Source: Parvibaculum sp035325945
GTDB taxonomy: Bacteria > Pseudomonadota > Alphaproteobacteria > Parvibaculales > Parvibaculaceae
Assembly: GCF_035325945.1 (NCBI RefSeq)
Contig: NZ_DAOKYX010000003.1
Span: 1 to 64,000 of the forward strand
DNA length: 64,000 bases
Direction: 5' to 3'
In this document: positions 31,337 through 41,183 of the stretch, in pieces
Position numbering within the stretch: the first letter of the stretch is position 1
Layout of the letters: each line of letters starts with the position of its first letter
Notes under the pieces: model-generated
What the model was told of the DNA's origin: nothing
Database searches by the model: none
What the model saw: the letters and a program-made list of their open reading frames with translations, nothing else
Position numbers and translations under genes: made by a program

Positions 31337-32728
31337 ATGAAGCGGAATTGTTATTCGATCGCGGTTGCCATTTTGTGCTCCTGCGCTGCCCTTCCTGCCA
31401 AGGCGGAGGGGCTGGCGGCCGGTTCCCCGTCCTTCGCCGGGCAGGAGCAGGACTACATGACCGGCGACTGGGGCGGGGCCCGCGATGCGATGCGCGCGCA
31501 TGGCATCGAGGTCGGCCTCAACTATGCGAGCGAGGCGTTCGGCAATCTTTCAGGCGGCGTCAAGAGCGGCTGGAGCTACGGGGGGAGGGTGGAGCTTTCA
31601 CTCGACCTCGATCTCGAGAAACTTGCAGGCTGGCAAGGCGGAAGCGCCCATGCGAGCGGCTTCCAGATCCATCATGCGAACGGTTCGCCCGCGGTGAATT
31701 ACACCGGAAGCATTGCCGGTCCGAGCAATATCGAAGCACGGCAATCCACGCGGCTATTCACGCTCTGGCTGGAGCAAAGCTTCTTCAATGACGCGCTCTC
31801 CATACGCGCCGGACAACTCGCGGCCGATGACGAGTTCATGACGAGCGATACGGGCGCGCATCTCCTCAACGGCACGTTCGGCTGGGCGCCGATCGCTTCG
31901 GCCAACATGACCGGGGGTGGGCCCGCCTATCCGCTGGCGAGCCCCGGCCTTCGCGTTCAGATTCGGCCAGTGCAGGACGTGACCATCCTCGGCGCCGTAT
32001 TCAGTGGCGATCCGGCGGGGAAGAATTGCTTCGAGGACCCGCAAGTCTGCAACCGGCATGGCACAGCATTCAGCATGAGCGGCGGCGCGCTCTGGATGGG
32101 CGAGCTTCAATACGCGCTCAATCAGGGCGAGGGCGCGACGGGCCTTCCGGGGGTCTACAAGATCGGCGCGTGGTATCAGAACAGCCGCTTCGCCGACCAG
32201 CGCTTCGGTCTCGATGCTGGCGGTCTGACCGTCTCGCTTGCCGATCCCAGCGTCATCGAGCCCTACTATCATCGGGGCGACAAGGGCATTTACGCGGCCG
32301 CGGATCAGACCGTGTGGGCAAGGGGCGCACGCAGTCTTTCGCTGTTTTCGCGCGTGGGCGCAGCGCCTGACGACCGCAATCTCGTTTCCTTCTATGTCGA
32401 TGGCGGTCTGGGCCTCAAGGGGCTCATTCCCGAACGTGAGAATGATGTCCTTGCGCTTGGCGTCGCCTATTCCAGGATCAGCGGCAGGGCCGCCGATCTT
32501 GACCGCGACACAAGGGTGTTCGACGCGGACCCGGCCTTTCCCGTTCGCAATTACGAGATGGTGTTCGAGGTGAGCTATACTGCGCAGCTCACGCCCTGGT
32601 GGTCGGTGCAGCCCGATTTCCAGTACATCGTTCATCCCGGCGGCCATGTGCGTGATGCGGACGACTCCGCGGGCCGCGTTGCCGGAAACGCCACCGTCGT
32701 TGGCGTAAGGGCGAACCTCACTTTCTGA
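31337..32728 (+). CDS. oprB: OprB-family carbohydrate-selective porin
   Basis: 463 residues with signal peptide (IAVAILCSCAALPAKA, cleavage near 23). The mature start DYMTGDWGGARDAMRAHGIEVGLNY is the family signature; the remainder is amphipathic beta strands, for example GSAHASGFQIHHANGSP, RLFTLWLEQSFFNDALSIRAGQL, and ends with the aromatic outer-membrane motif GVRANLTF. It should form an outer-membrane pore for sugars or similar solutes. ATG 31337 has a weak ribosome site (AGAGA). The cysteine pair in GKNCFEDPQVCNRHG is a common OprB loop feature. Confidence 0.87.
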   Translation: MKRNCYSIAVAILCSCAALPAKAEGLAAGSPSFAGQEQDYMTGDWGGARDAMRAHGIEVGLNYASEAFGNLSGGVKSGWSYGGRVELSLDLDLEKLAGWQGGSAHASGFQIHHANGSPAVNYTGSIAGPSNIEARQSTRLFTLWLEQSFFNDALSIRAGQLAADDEFMTSDTGAHLLNGTFGWAPIASANMTGGGPAYPLASPGLRVQIRPVQDVTILGAVFSGDPAGKNCFEDPQVCNRHGTAFSMSGGALWMGELQYALNQGEGATGLPGVYKIGAWYQNSRFADQRFGLDAGGLTVSLADPSVIEPYYHRGDKGIYAAADQTVWARGARSLSLFSRVGAAPDDRNLVSFYVDGGLGLKGLIPERENDVLALGVAYSRISGRAADLDRDTRVFDADPAFPVRNYEMVFEVSYTAQLTPWWSVQPDFQYIVHPGGHVRDADDSAGRVAGNATVVGVRANLTF

Positions 32729-32817
32729 TCAGGCGATCTTTTTTGCGGCGGGCTGTCACACGTGCGGGCCTGCCTTCGTCTTGTCCGCAGATCACACGCT
32801 CAACAAGCGAGGACAAG

Positions 32818-33306
32818 ATGACGACACGCAATTTCCGCCGTTTGAACTATCCGGCGGCATCCCCCAAAGCCCTTCAGGCCATGATGCAGCTCAGCGGCCA
32901 CGCGCATGCGGCCGGGTTCGAGGAAGAACTCATCGAACTCGTCAGCCTTCGCGCATCGCAGATCAATGGCTGCGCCTTCTGCATCGACATGCACACGAAA
33001 GAGCTGCGCGCGGCAGGCGCGTCGGAGCAGAAGCTCTATCTTCTAAGCGTATGGCGGGAGACATCCCTCTATTCGCCGCGCGAGCGGGCCGCCCTCGCCT
33101 GGACGGAGGCGCTGACACGGCTTGGCGAGGAGGGTGTTTCCGACGCCATCTATGACGAGGCGCTCGCGCAGTTCGGCGAGGCGGGCCTCGTCGATCTCAC
33201 GGCGGCGGTGGTCGCCATCAATGGCTGGAACCGCTTCAGCATCGCCTTCGGCGCCGAGGCGGGCCACTACAAGGCGGGCTCGCTCCGGGAACGCGCCGCT
33301 TCCTGA
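32818..33306 (+). CDS. carboxymuconolactone decarboxylase/AhpD-like family protein
   Basis: 162 residues. The redox CxxC-His motif is present in CAFCIDMHTKELRAAGAS, the AhpD signature, flanked by ELVSLRASQING. A second helix group is SIYDEALAQFGEAGLVDLTAAVVAINGWNRFSIAF. AhpD-like proteins reduce peroxiredoxins or act as alkylhydroperoxidases; the family also contains gamma-carboxymuconolactone decarboxylase, which lacks the Cys pair. The start ATG 32818 has GAGGAC about six bases upstream. It stands alone after oprB. Confidence 0.85.
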   Translation: MTTRNFRRLNYPAASPKALQAMMQLSGHAHAAGFEEELIELVSLRASQINGCAFCIDMHTKELRAAGASEQKLYLLSVWRETSLYSPRERAALAWTEALTRLGEEGVSDAIYDEALAQFGEAGLVDLTAAVVAINGWNRFSIAFGAEAGHYKAGSLRERAAS

Positions 33307-33395
33307 ATTCGCCGAGCCGCGTCTCCGCTTGCGGTTGCCGTAACGGCAACGCGGATTGCGGGCCGCGGCGAGGCCCAGTTCTTGCCGATCTCGTA

Positions 33396-33420
33396 AGGGA
33401 AGCCGCGATGCGGCTTCCCT
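33396..33420. terminator. hairpin between the AhpD-like gene and cheA
   Basis: AGGGAAGCCGC (33396-33406) pairs perfectly with GCGGCTTCCCT (33410-33420) around GAT. A second smaller hairpin, GTTGCCGT/ACGGCAAC, lies at 33334-33350. Only a weak T-rich stretch follows, but two hairpins between gene units suggest a terminator. Confidence 0.55.
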
Positions 33421-33499
33421 AATTGTTAAGCATTGCCGGGAATACTTGCCGCTCATTCGAACCCCAAATCCTCGGGTTCGGCCAAGTGGGTACCTGACA

Positions 33500-36400
33500 A
33501 TGGACGACCTCCTCAAAGAATTTCTCGCCGAGACGACCGAAGCGCTGGAAATGCTCGACAGCGAGCTTGTCGAGCTTGAACAGCGCCCGGCCGATCCGGT
33601 GCTGCTCGCCAGCATTTTCCGCATCATGCACACGATCAAGGGCACTTGCGGCTTCCTCGGGCTGCCGCGCCTGGAGGCGGTCGCGCATGCCGCCGAGGAT
33701 GTGCTGGGCAAGATCCGCGATGGCGAGCTCGATGTCAGCGCGGATGCGGTGTCGCTGGTTCTCGCGGCTCTCGACAGGATCAAGGAACTGATCGCGGCGC
33801 TCGGCGTCTCCGGAGCCGAGCCCGAGGGCAGCGACGAGGATGTCATCGCGGCGCTTCGCCAGATGGCGAGCGGCGAGTGGGTGTCCGAGGCCGGAATGGC
33901 GGAAGAAGCCACGTTCGAGACGGCCAGCCCGGCCGCGCCCATCTCGGTCGATGGCCTTTATGAACGGATCGGCGGCGCTTCCGTTTTCGATTCGGCCTGC
34001 GAGCAGGCCTGCGCGGAATTGCTGGCCGCCATTTCCGATCATCCCGATCCCGAGAGCGAGCTTCTCAATCTCCAGTTCGCGCTTGCGGGCGCCTTCGCCT
34101 CGGCGCTGACCGGCAAGGCCGGCGCGACGGACGACATGGACCGCGTGATCGCCGGTCTTCTCGCCAGCGGCTGGACCGAGCGCGAGCTTCACATGCTTCG
34201 CGATGAATTCGGCAAGGCGCTGTCGACGCTCGAAGTGGCCGATGCCGATGTCGCGGCCGTTCTCTCGCGCTTCAATGTCGCGGCGGCGATGCCTGCGGCG
34301 AGCCCCGTCCCTGAGATGGCGGAAGCGGTTGTCGAAGAGGTCGCCGAAGAAATCGTCGAGCCGGAGCCGGTCGCAGCCCCGCCTGCGAAGCCCGCCGCCG
34401 CGAAGAGCGCTGCCCGCTCCGCGCCGGCCGAGCAGCAGGGGGATCATCCGGCGGCCTCCGCCGCCCTGGCCGCCGCTCAGGCGCAGTCGCAGACGCTGCG
34501 GGTCAACATCAATGTTCTCGAAAACCTGATGAACATGGTCAGCGAGCTGGTGCTGACGCGCAACCAGCTCCTGCAGATCCTGCGCGGCGTGGGCGACAGC
34601 CCCTTCTCCGCGCCCTTGCAGCGGCTCAACCAGGTCACGACCGAGCTGCAGGAAAGCGTGATGATGACGCGCATGCAGCCGATCGGCAATGCGTGGTCGA
34701 AGCTGCCGCGCGTGGTGCGCGATCTCGCGCAGGAACTCGGCAAGAAGATCGACCTCGTCATGTCGGGCGCCGATACGGAACTCGACCGGCAGATTCTCGA
34801 ATCGATCCGCGATCCGCTCACGCATATGGTCCGCAACTCGGCCGATCACGGCATCGAGGAGCCGGATGAGCGTCGCGCTTCCGGCAAGTCCGAGCACGGC
34901 ACGATCCATCTGAGCGCGCGCCATGAAGGCGGGCACATCATCGTTCAGGTGAGCGATGACGGCCGTGGCCTCGCCACGGCGCGCATCCGCGCCAAGGTGA
35001 TCCAGAACGGGCTTGCCACCGAGGCGCAGCTCGAGGGCATGAGCGAACAGCAGATCCAGCAGTTCATCTTCCGCCCGGGTTTCTCGACCGCGAGCCAGGT
35101 GACGAGCGTTTCCGGACGCGGCGTCGGCATGGATGTCGTCCGTACCAATATCGAAAAGATCGGCGGCGCCATCGAGTTCTCCTCGACCGAGGGGCAGGGC
35201 TCGCGCTTCGTCATCAAGATTCCGCTGACGCTCGCCATCGTCTCGGCGCTCATCGTCGAATGCCGTGGCGAGCGCTTCGCCATGCCGCAGAGCAGCGTCA
35301 TCGAGCTTGTGCGCATCAGCAAGAATTCGCAGCAGGGCGTCGAACTCATCAATGGCAGGCCCGTCTATCGCCTGCGCGACAGGCTCCTGCCGCTGGTGGG
35401 CCTGAGCGAGCTTCTCGGCCTTGAGGAGACAGGCGATGACGCGGCAGATGCGGCGGAACTCTATGTCGTCGTCGCGCAGGTCGGCAGCTTCGTCTTCGGC
35501 ATCATCGTCGACCGCGTCTTCGACACGGAAGAAATCGTGGTGAAGCCCACCTCGCGGACGCTGCGCCACATCACGCTTTTCTCGGGCACGACCATTCTCG
35601 GCGACGGGCGGGTAATCATGATCCTCGATCCGAACGGAATTGCCGCCGCGACGAGCGGTTCGGCCCAGTCGGAAGCGAAGACCGACGACGATGCGCATGG
35701 CGAACGCCGCGATCAGCGCGAGACGGTATCCATGCTCGTCTTCAAGGCGGGCGGGGACAGCACCAAAGCCGTGCCGCTCTCGCTCATCGCGCGTCTCGAA
35801 GAGGCGGATCTCGCGACGGCCGAGGAAGCGGGCCACCGCACCGTGCTTCAGTATCGCGGCGGGCTCATGCCGCTCGTCGGCATCGACGGCACGCCCGCGC
35901 CGCGCGAGGGCAAGCATCCGATCCTCGTCTTCGCTGAAGGCGAGCGTATGCTCGGCCTCGTCGTCGATGAGGTGGTCGATATCGTCGAAGGCTCGCTCGA
36001 TCTGCAGCTCGTCGGCAGCGCCCAGCCGGGCGTGCTCGGCAGCTCGATCATCGCCGGCCGCTCCACCGATGTCATCGACACGGTCTATTATCTGCGCCAG
36101 AGCGACGATGCCTGGTTCGAGCTTCAGACGCGCGAACCCTTCGGCAACGAGCGCGAACGCAAGGTTCTGCTCGTCGAGGACTCGAGCTTCTTCCGCAATC
36201 TGCTGATGCCGATGCTGAAGATGGCCGGCTACCGGGTGACGACGGCGGAGGATGGCGAGGCGGCGCTTTCGATCTGCCGCAGTGGCGATGCCTTCGACAT
36301 CATCATCTCGGATATCGAGATGCCGGGCCTGTCGGGCTTCGATCTCGCCCGCACGCTCCGCCAGGACGAGCGCTGGAAGAAGGTGCCGATGGTGGCGCTC

Positions 36401-36562
36401 TCCTCCCACGCCAATCCGCAGGACTTCGAGCGCGGACGCAATGCGGGCTTCAACGACTATGTGACCAAGCTCGACCCGAAGGCGCTGCTGGCGGCGCTGT
36501 CGCGGGTGCTCTCGGTCGATGGAACAGGCGAGGGCAACGTGCGTGAGGAGACAGCGGCATGA
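33500..36562 (+). CDS. cheA: chemotaxis histidine kinase CheA with C-terminal receiver
   Basis: 1020 residues, far longer than ordinary CheA (about 650). Domains in order: Hpt with His44 (FRIMHTIKGTCGFLG), a long Ala/Glu/Pro linker with no clear P2, dimerisation helix (RVNINVLENLMNMVSELVLT, about 332), HATPase (HMVRNSADHGIEEP, then VSDDGRGL), P5 CheW-like domain (about 580-720), a second CheW-like domain (about 740-875, SMLVFKAGGDSTKAVPLSLI), and a CheY-like receiver with Asp938 (FDIIISDIEMPG). Such double-CheW, receiver-tailed kinases occur in alphaproteobacterial accessory chemotaxis clusters. It would phosphorylate CheY and CheB in this operon. It overlaps cheW by four bases. Confidence 0.93.
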   Translation: MDDLLKEFLAETTEALEMLDSELVELEQRPADPVLLASIFRIMHTIKGTCGFLGLPRLEAVAHAAEDVLGKIRDGELDVSADAVSLVLAALDRIKELIAALGVSGAEPEGSDEDVIAALRQMASGEWVSEAGMAEEATFETASPAAPISVDGLYERIGGASVFDSACEQACAELLAAISDHPDPESELLNLQFALAGAFASALTGKAGATDDMDRVIAGLLASGWTERELHMLRDEFGKALSTLEVADADVAAVLSRFNVAAAMPAASPVPEMAEAVVEEVAEEIVEPEPVAAPPAKPAAAKSAARSAPAEQQGDHPAASAALAAAQAQSQTLRVNINVLENLMNMVSELVLTRNQLLQILRGVGDSPFSAPLQRLNQVTTELQESVMMTRMQPIGNAWSKLPRVVRDLAQELGKKIDLVMSGADTELDRQILESIRDPLTHMVRNSADHGIEEPDERRASGKSEHGTIHLSARHEGGHIIVQVSDDGRGLATARIRAKVIQNGLATEAQLEGMSEQQIQQFIFRPGFSTASQVTSVSGRGVGMDVVRTNIEKIGGAIEFSSTEGQGSRFVIKIPLTLAIVSALIVECRGERFAMPQSSVIELVRISKNSQQGVELINGRPVYRLRDRLLPLVGLSELLGLEETGDDAADAAELYVVVAQVGSFVFGIIVDRVFDTEEIVVKPTSRTLRHITLFSGTTILGDGRVIMILDPNGIAAATSGSAQSEAKTDDDAHGERRDQRETVSMLVFKAGGDSTKAVPLSLIARLEEADLATAEEAGHRTVLQYRGGLMPLVGIDGTPAPREGKHPILVFAEGERMLGLVVDEVVDIVEGSLDLQLVGSAQPGVLGSSIIAGRSTDVIDTVYYLRQSDDAWFELQTREPFGNERERKVLLVEDSSFFRNLLMPMLKMAGYRVTTAEDGEAALSICRSGDAFDIIISDIEMPGLSGFDLARTLRQDERWKKVPMVALSSHANPQDFERGRNAGFNDYVTKLDPKALLAALSRVLSVDGTGEGNVREETAA

Positions 36563-37032
36563 GTGTGCAGCAGGCTGATGCGGTGCTCGATCGCGAGCGC
36601 TCCGAAGACTTCGTGACCATGTCGGTCGCGGGCCAGACTTTCGGTATCCCGGTCCTCCACGTCCGCGATGTGCTGGGGCCGCAGCGGATCACGCGGGTGC
36701 CGCTGGCCCCGCCGGAAATCGCCGGTTCGCTCAATCTGCGCGGCCGCATCGTCACCGCGGTGAACATGCGCCAGCGTCTTTCCCTCCCGTCGGAGGACTT
36801 CGTGGAGAAGGCCATGGCGGTCGTCGTCGAACATGAGGACGAGCCCTACAGCCTTCTCGTCGATGAAGTCGGCGAGGTTCTGAGCCTTTCGGAAAGTCAG
36901 CGCGAGCCGAACCCGGCGACGCTCGACGCGAAGTGGCGGCAGATCGCCGACGGGCTCTATCGCCTCGACGGAACCCTTCTCATCGTTCTCAACATCGGCG
37001 CCGTGCTGGGCGCAATCCGCGCTGACGCCTAG
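36559..37032 (+). CDS. cheW: chemotaxis coupling protein CheW
   Basis: 157 residues. CheW fold: FVTMSVAGQTFGIPVLHVRDVLGPQRITRVPLAPPEIAGSLNLRG at the start, then VVEHEDEPYSLLVDEVGEVL. It links CheA to chemoreceptors. ATG overlaps the cheA stop (ATGA), so it is translated by coupling. No chemoreceptor gene is in the window, so the array's receptors must be encoded elsewhere. Confidence 0.93.
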   Translation: MSVQQADAVLDRERSEDFVTMSVAGQTFGIPVLHVRDVLGPQRITRVPLAPPEIAGSLNLRGRIVTAVNMRQRLSLPSEDFVEKAMAVVVEHEDEPYSLLVDEVGEVLSLSESQREPNPATLDAKWRQIADGLYRLDGTLLIVLNIGAVLGAIRADA

Positions 37033-37067
37033 GGCGCGCGACGGGTCACTGCCAAGGAGACCAGGTA

Positions 37068-37454
37068 ATGGCTGTAGATATGGGTATGCCCATCCTCATC
37101 GTGGACGACTACCGGACCATGCTGCGGATCGTCCGCAACCTTCTTTCGAAACTCGGCTTTACGGATATCGACGAGGCTTCGGACGGAAGCCAGGCCTTGG
37201 CGATGATGAAGGCCCGCAATTACGGCCTCGTCATTTCCGACTGGAACATGCAGCCGATGACGGGCTTCGAGCTTCTGAAGACGGTGCGGGCGGATGAGGG
37301 GCTGAAGGCAACCCCCTTCATCATGGTGACGGCGGAATCGAAAGTCGAAAACGTCGTGGCCGCGCGCCAGGCGGGCGTCAACAACTACATCATAAAGCCC
37401 TTCAGCGCGGCCGTGCTCAAAGCCAAGCTCAAAGCCGTGCTGGGAGATTTCTGA
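37068..37454 (+). CDS. cheY: chemotaxis response regulator CheY
   Basis: 128 residues, single receiver. The acidic pair is in ILIVDDYRTMLRIVRNLL, the phospho-acceptor Asp in LVISDWNMQPMTGFELL, with conserved Thr in FIMVTAES and Lys in YIIKPFSAAVLKAKL. The Trp-Asn after Asp is typical of flagellar CheY. AAGGAG about nine bases before ATG 37068. The last base of the stop codon is the first base of the next start (TGATG). Confidence 0.95.
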   Translation: MAVDMGMPILIVDDYRTMLRIVRNLLSKLGFTDIDEASDGSQALAMMKARNYGLVISDWNMQPMTGFELLKTVRADEGLKATPFIMVTAESKVENVVAARQAGVNNYIIKPFSAAVLKAKLKAVLGDF

Positions 37455-37963
37455 TGAACAGCGATGAATCTTCGGAGCGGATCAAGAAGCTCACGCAGGA
37501 ATGCGTGGATATCGTGCGGACGATCCTCATCGCCCGGCGCGAAATGTCGAAGCTGCACGACCCGTCGCTGCGCGATGTGCATCTTCCCCGCGCGACGGAA
37601 GAGATCGGCGCCATTCTGAGCCTGACCGAGTCGGCGACGAACGACATCATGCTCGCAGCCGAAGACATGATGGCGGCCGATTTTTCCGATCCCGACCGCG
37701 CGCAGGAGCTGGTGAACGATTCCTGCATGCGCATCTTCGAGGCGTGCTCCTTTCAGGATATTACCGGGCAGCGCATCTCCAACGTCCTGAAGACGCTGCA
37801 ACTCGTCGAGGCGAAGGTCGAGCAGATCGAGACGGCGTGGTCGAACACCTCCGCGCTCCAGGCCGAACAGCAGCCCGCCACCGGAGACGCCGCCCTGCTC
37901 AACGGGCCGGCGCTCGAGGGCGAAGGCATCGCGCAGGATGACATCGACCAGCTTTTCGCCTGA
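37454..37963 (+). CDS. cheZ: CheZ-like chemotaxis protein phosphatase
   Basis: 169 residues, helical. The phosphatase motif region CSFQDITGQRISNVLKTLQLVE matches the CheZ helix in which a Gln hydrolyses CheY-phosphate; flanking helices include ATEEIGAILSLTESATNDIMLAAEDMM. The tail ends in IAQDDIDQLFA, an acidic amphipathic C-terminus like the CheY-binding tail of CheZ. CheZ is classically beta/gammaproteobacterial; shorter CheZ forms exist in other phyla, and placement directly after cheY supports the call. The start overlaps the cheY stop by one base. Confidence 0.82.
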   Translation: MNSDESSERIKKLTQECVDIVRTILIARREMSKLHDPSLRDVHLPRATEEIGAILSLTESATNDIMLAAEDMMAADFSDPDRAQELVNDSCMRIFEACSFQDITGQRISNVLKTLQLVEAKVEQIETAWSNTSALQAEQQPATGDAALLNGPALEGEGIAQDDIDQLFA

Positions 37964-38058
37964 TCCCGCGCGATTTTCCGGGCCGGGTCACACCGTTCGC
38001 CCGCACATATCGGCCGGTTGAAGCGGAATAAGAACAATGCGCGTGGACAGGCGCGAGA

Positions 38059-39222
38059 ATGGGCGCGAGGATGATTGACGATCGAGCCAAGGCCCCGGCC
38101 GCGACAGAAAGAACGCCGGCTCCCTCAGCGGCCGACGATCATTACCGCGTCATGGTGGTGGACGATTCGTCCGTCGTGCGCGGCATCATCACCAAGTCCC
38201 TCGAAGCCGATCCGGCCATTCGCGTCGTCGCCTCCTGCCCCAATGGCGCGGTAGCGGTCAGGATGCTGCCGTCGACGCCGGTCGATGTGATCGTTCTCGA
38301 TATCGAGATGCCGGAAATGGACGGCATGACGGCGCTGCCACGCCTTCTCGAGATCAGCCCCGGCGTCAAGATCATCATGGTTTCCTCGCTCACGCGGCGG
38401 AATGCCGAGATCAGCCTTCGCGCGCTTTCGCTCGGGGCGGCCGATTATCTGCCGAAGCCCGCCACGGGGCTTGGCAGTGCCGATCAGTTCAGGCTCGAGC
38501 TTGTCACCAAGGTCAAGGCATATGCCGCGCGCGCGCCGCGCGGCCGGCAGGTGCGGCCCACGACGGTACCGAGCGCGGCGCAGCCCGCGCGAACGCAGGC
38601 GCCGGCCCGTCCGGTCGTGCTGCGCAAGGCGGCGATCGACAGGCCCTCGGTCATCGCGATCGGAAGCTCGACGGGCGGACCGCAGGCCCTTGCCGAAGTT
38701 CTGAAGAGCATCGGGCCCGGCGTCACACAGCCCATCGTGATCACGCAGCACATGCCGCCGACCTTCACGGCGATCCTCGCCGAGCATATGACGCGCTATG
38801 CGGGCCGGAACGCGGCCGAGGCGGTCGATGGCGAACTCCTTCAGCCCGGCCGCATCTATGTCGCACCGGGCGGCTTCCACATGGTCATGGAGCCGGGCGC
38901 GAGTGGCACCGTCGTCAGGCTGAGTGACGCGCCACCGGAAAATTCCTGCCGGCCGGCGGTCGATCCCATGTTGCGGAGCCTTTCGGCCATCTACAGGCAG
39001 AAGCTCCTCGTCGTGATCCTCACAGGCATGGGCTATGACGGCCTCAAGGGGGCAAAGGTCGCGGTCGAGGCAGGCGCGGCGCTGATCGCACAGGATCAGG
39101 CATCGAGCGTCGTCTGGGGAATGCCGGGGGCGGTGGCGCAGGCAGGCATCTGCAATGCGGTGCTGCCGCTTTCCGAGATCGGCAAGGCCATAGGGCGCAT
39201 TGCGCGCGGGGAAGCGTTATGA
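38059..39222 (+). CDS. cheB: chemotaxis methylesterase/deamidase CheB
   Basis: 387 residues. N-terminal receiver (VMVVDDSSVVRGIITKSLEAD, Asp in VIVLDIEMPEMDG, Lys in YLPKPA), an Ala/Pro/Thr linker (about 165-190), then the esterase with Ser in IAIGSSTGGPQALAEVL, His in VITQHMPPTFTAIL and Asp in LTGMGYDGLKGAKVAVEAG. It removes methyl groups from chemoreceptors when phosphorylated by CheA. ATG 38059 has AGGCG upstream; ATG 38071 is an alternative. The end overlaps cheR by four bases. Confidence 0.95.
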   Translation: MGARMIDDRAKAPAATERTPAPSAADDHYRVMVVDDSSVVRGIITKSLEADPAIRVVASCPNGAVAVRMLPSTPVDVIVLDIEMPEMDGMTALPRLLEISPGVKIIMVSSLTRRNAEISLRALSLGAADYLPKPATGLGSADQFRLELVTKVKAYAARAPRGRQVRPTTVPSAAQPARTQAPARPVVLRKAAIDRPSVIAIGSSTGGPQALAEVLKSIGPGVTQPIVITQHMPPTFTAILAEHMTRYAGRNAAEAVDGELLQPGRIYVAPGGFHMVMEPGASGTVVRLSDAPPENSCRPAVDPMLRSLSAIYRQKLLVVILTGMGYDGLKGAKVAVEAGAALIAQDQASSVVWGMPGAVAQAGICNAVLPLSEIGKAIGRIARGEAL

Positions 39223-40127
39223 ATACGAACGATTTCGAATTCCTGCGCCAGTTTCTCTATCAGCGGTCCGGGCTCGCGCTGACGCCCGACAAAAGTTATC
39301 TCCTTGAGAGCAGGCTCGCGCCCATAGCGCGCAAGCTCAAGATGAAGACGCTTTCCGAACTCGTCGCGCATCTGCGCAAGGGGGGCGATGAGGCGCTGAC
39401 CATCGCGGTCGTCGAGGCCATGACGACGAACGAGACGCTCTTCTTCCGCGACCGCTGGCCGTTTGATCGCTTCAGCGCGATGATCCTCCCGACACTGATG
39501 GAGCTGAACAAGAATACGCGGCGGATCAGGATCTGGTGCGCGGCCTGTTCGAGCGGTCAGGAGCCCTATTCGCTCGCCATGCTGCTTGCCGAAGCGGGCG
39601 GCAAGCTCGCGGGCTGGCAGATCGAGATCATCGCCACGGATATTTCCGACGAAATGCTCGAGCGCTGCCGCAAGGGCTGGTACTCGACTTTCGAGGTGCA
39701 GCGCGGATTGCCGCCTGACCTGCTGAAGAAATACTTCACGAAGGACGGCGACGGCTGGCTCATCAGCGAGAAGCTGCGCGCCATGGTCAAGTTCCGCAAT
39801 TTCAACCTGCTGCACGATCCGGCGGCGGCCGGGATCACCGGGCTCGATCTCATCTTCTGCCGCAACGTCCTCATCTATTTCGACGAGGCGACGCGCCGCA
39901 AGGTCTTTGCCAGCATGGCGCGGGTGATGAAGCCGGGCGGCTATCTCTGCCTCGGCGGCGCCGAGACCGTCATCGGCATATCGGATGCCTTCCGCATCCT
40001 GCCGGGCGAGCGGGGGCTCTTCGGCCTTGGCGAGGTACCGGCCGCGCAGGCTGCGGGCCAGCCTGCCGCCGCACCGAGGCCCGCTGCCTCCGTTCCACCG
40101 CTCGCGGCTGTGTCCGGCCAGCGCTGA
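39219..40127 (+). CDS. cheR: chemoreceptor methyltransferase CheR
   Basis: 302 residues. N-terminal CheR helical domain (FLRQFLYQRSGLALTPDKSYLLESRLAPIA), then the SAM-dependent methyltransferase: RIRIWCAACSSGQEPYSLAMLL is the SAM-binding loop, IEIIATDISDEMLERCRKGWYS motif II, and DLIFCRNVLIYFDEATRRKV the catalytic strand. It methylates receptor glutamates. A Pro/Ala tail (QAAGQPAAAPRPAAS) ends the protein. The start overlaps cheB (ATGA). It is the last gene of the operon. Confidence 0.95.
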   Translation: MNTNDFEFLRQFLYQRSGLALTPDKSYLLESRLAPIARKLKMKTLSELVAHLRKGGDEALTIAVVEAMTTNETLFFRDRWPFDRFSAMILPTLMELNKNTRRIRIWCAACSSGQEPYSLAMLLAEAGGKLAGWQIEIIATDISDEMLERCRKGWYSTFEVQRGLPPDLLKKYFTKDGDGWLISEKLRAMVKFRNFNLLHDPAAAGITGLDLIFCRNVLIYFDEATRRKVFASMARVMKPGGYLCLGGAETVIGISDAFRILPGERGLFGLGEVPAAQAAGQPAAAPRPAASVPPLAAVSGQR

Positions 40128-40265
40128 GGAAACCATTTCCCCGCGCCGGCATCCCTGCCGGTGCCGCGCCTCGACGCGCTTGTCCGTCCGTTAATTGAAT
40201 GGCAGTGTTCGGGCATCTTCGCGCTGGGGCGCGCGAGGTGATCGGAGGGGGCCGGGACGGGGCGG

Positions 40266-41180
<915 letters not shown>

Positions 41181-41183
41181 CCG

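Noticed and set aside
33419..36409. A 996-codon open frame on the minus strand opposite cheA
   Set aside because: It is a mirror of high-GC coding; the plus strand has all CheA motifs and the translated minus frame is Arg/Asp/His-rich low complexity.
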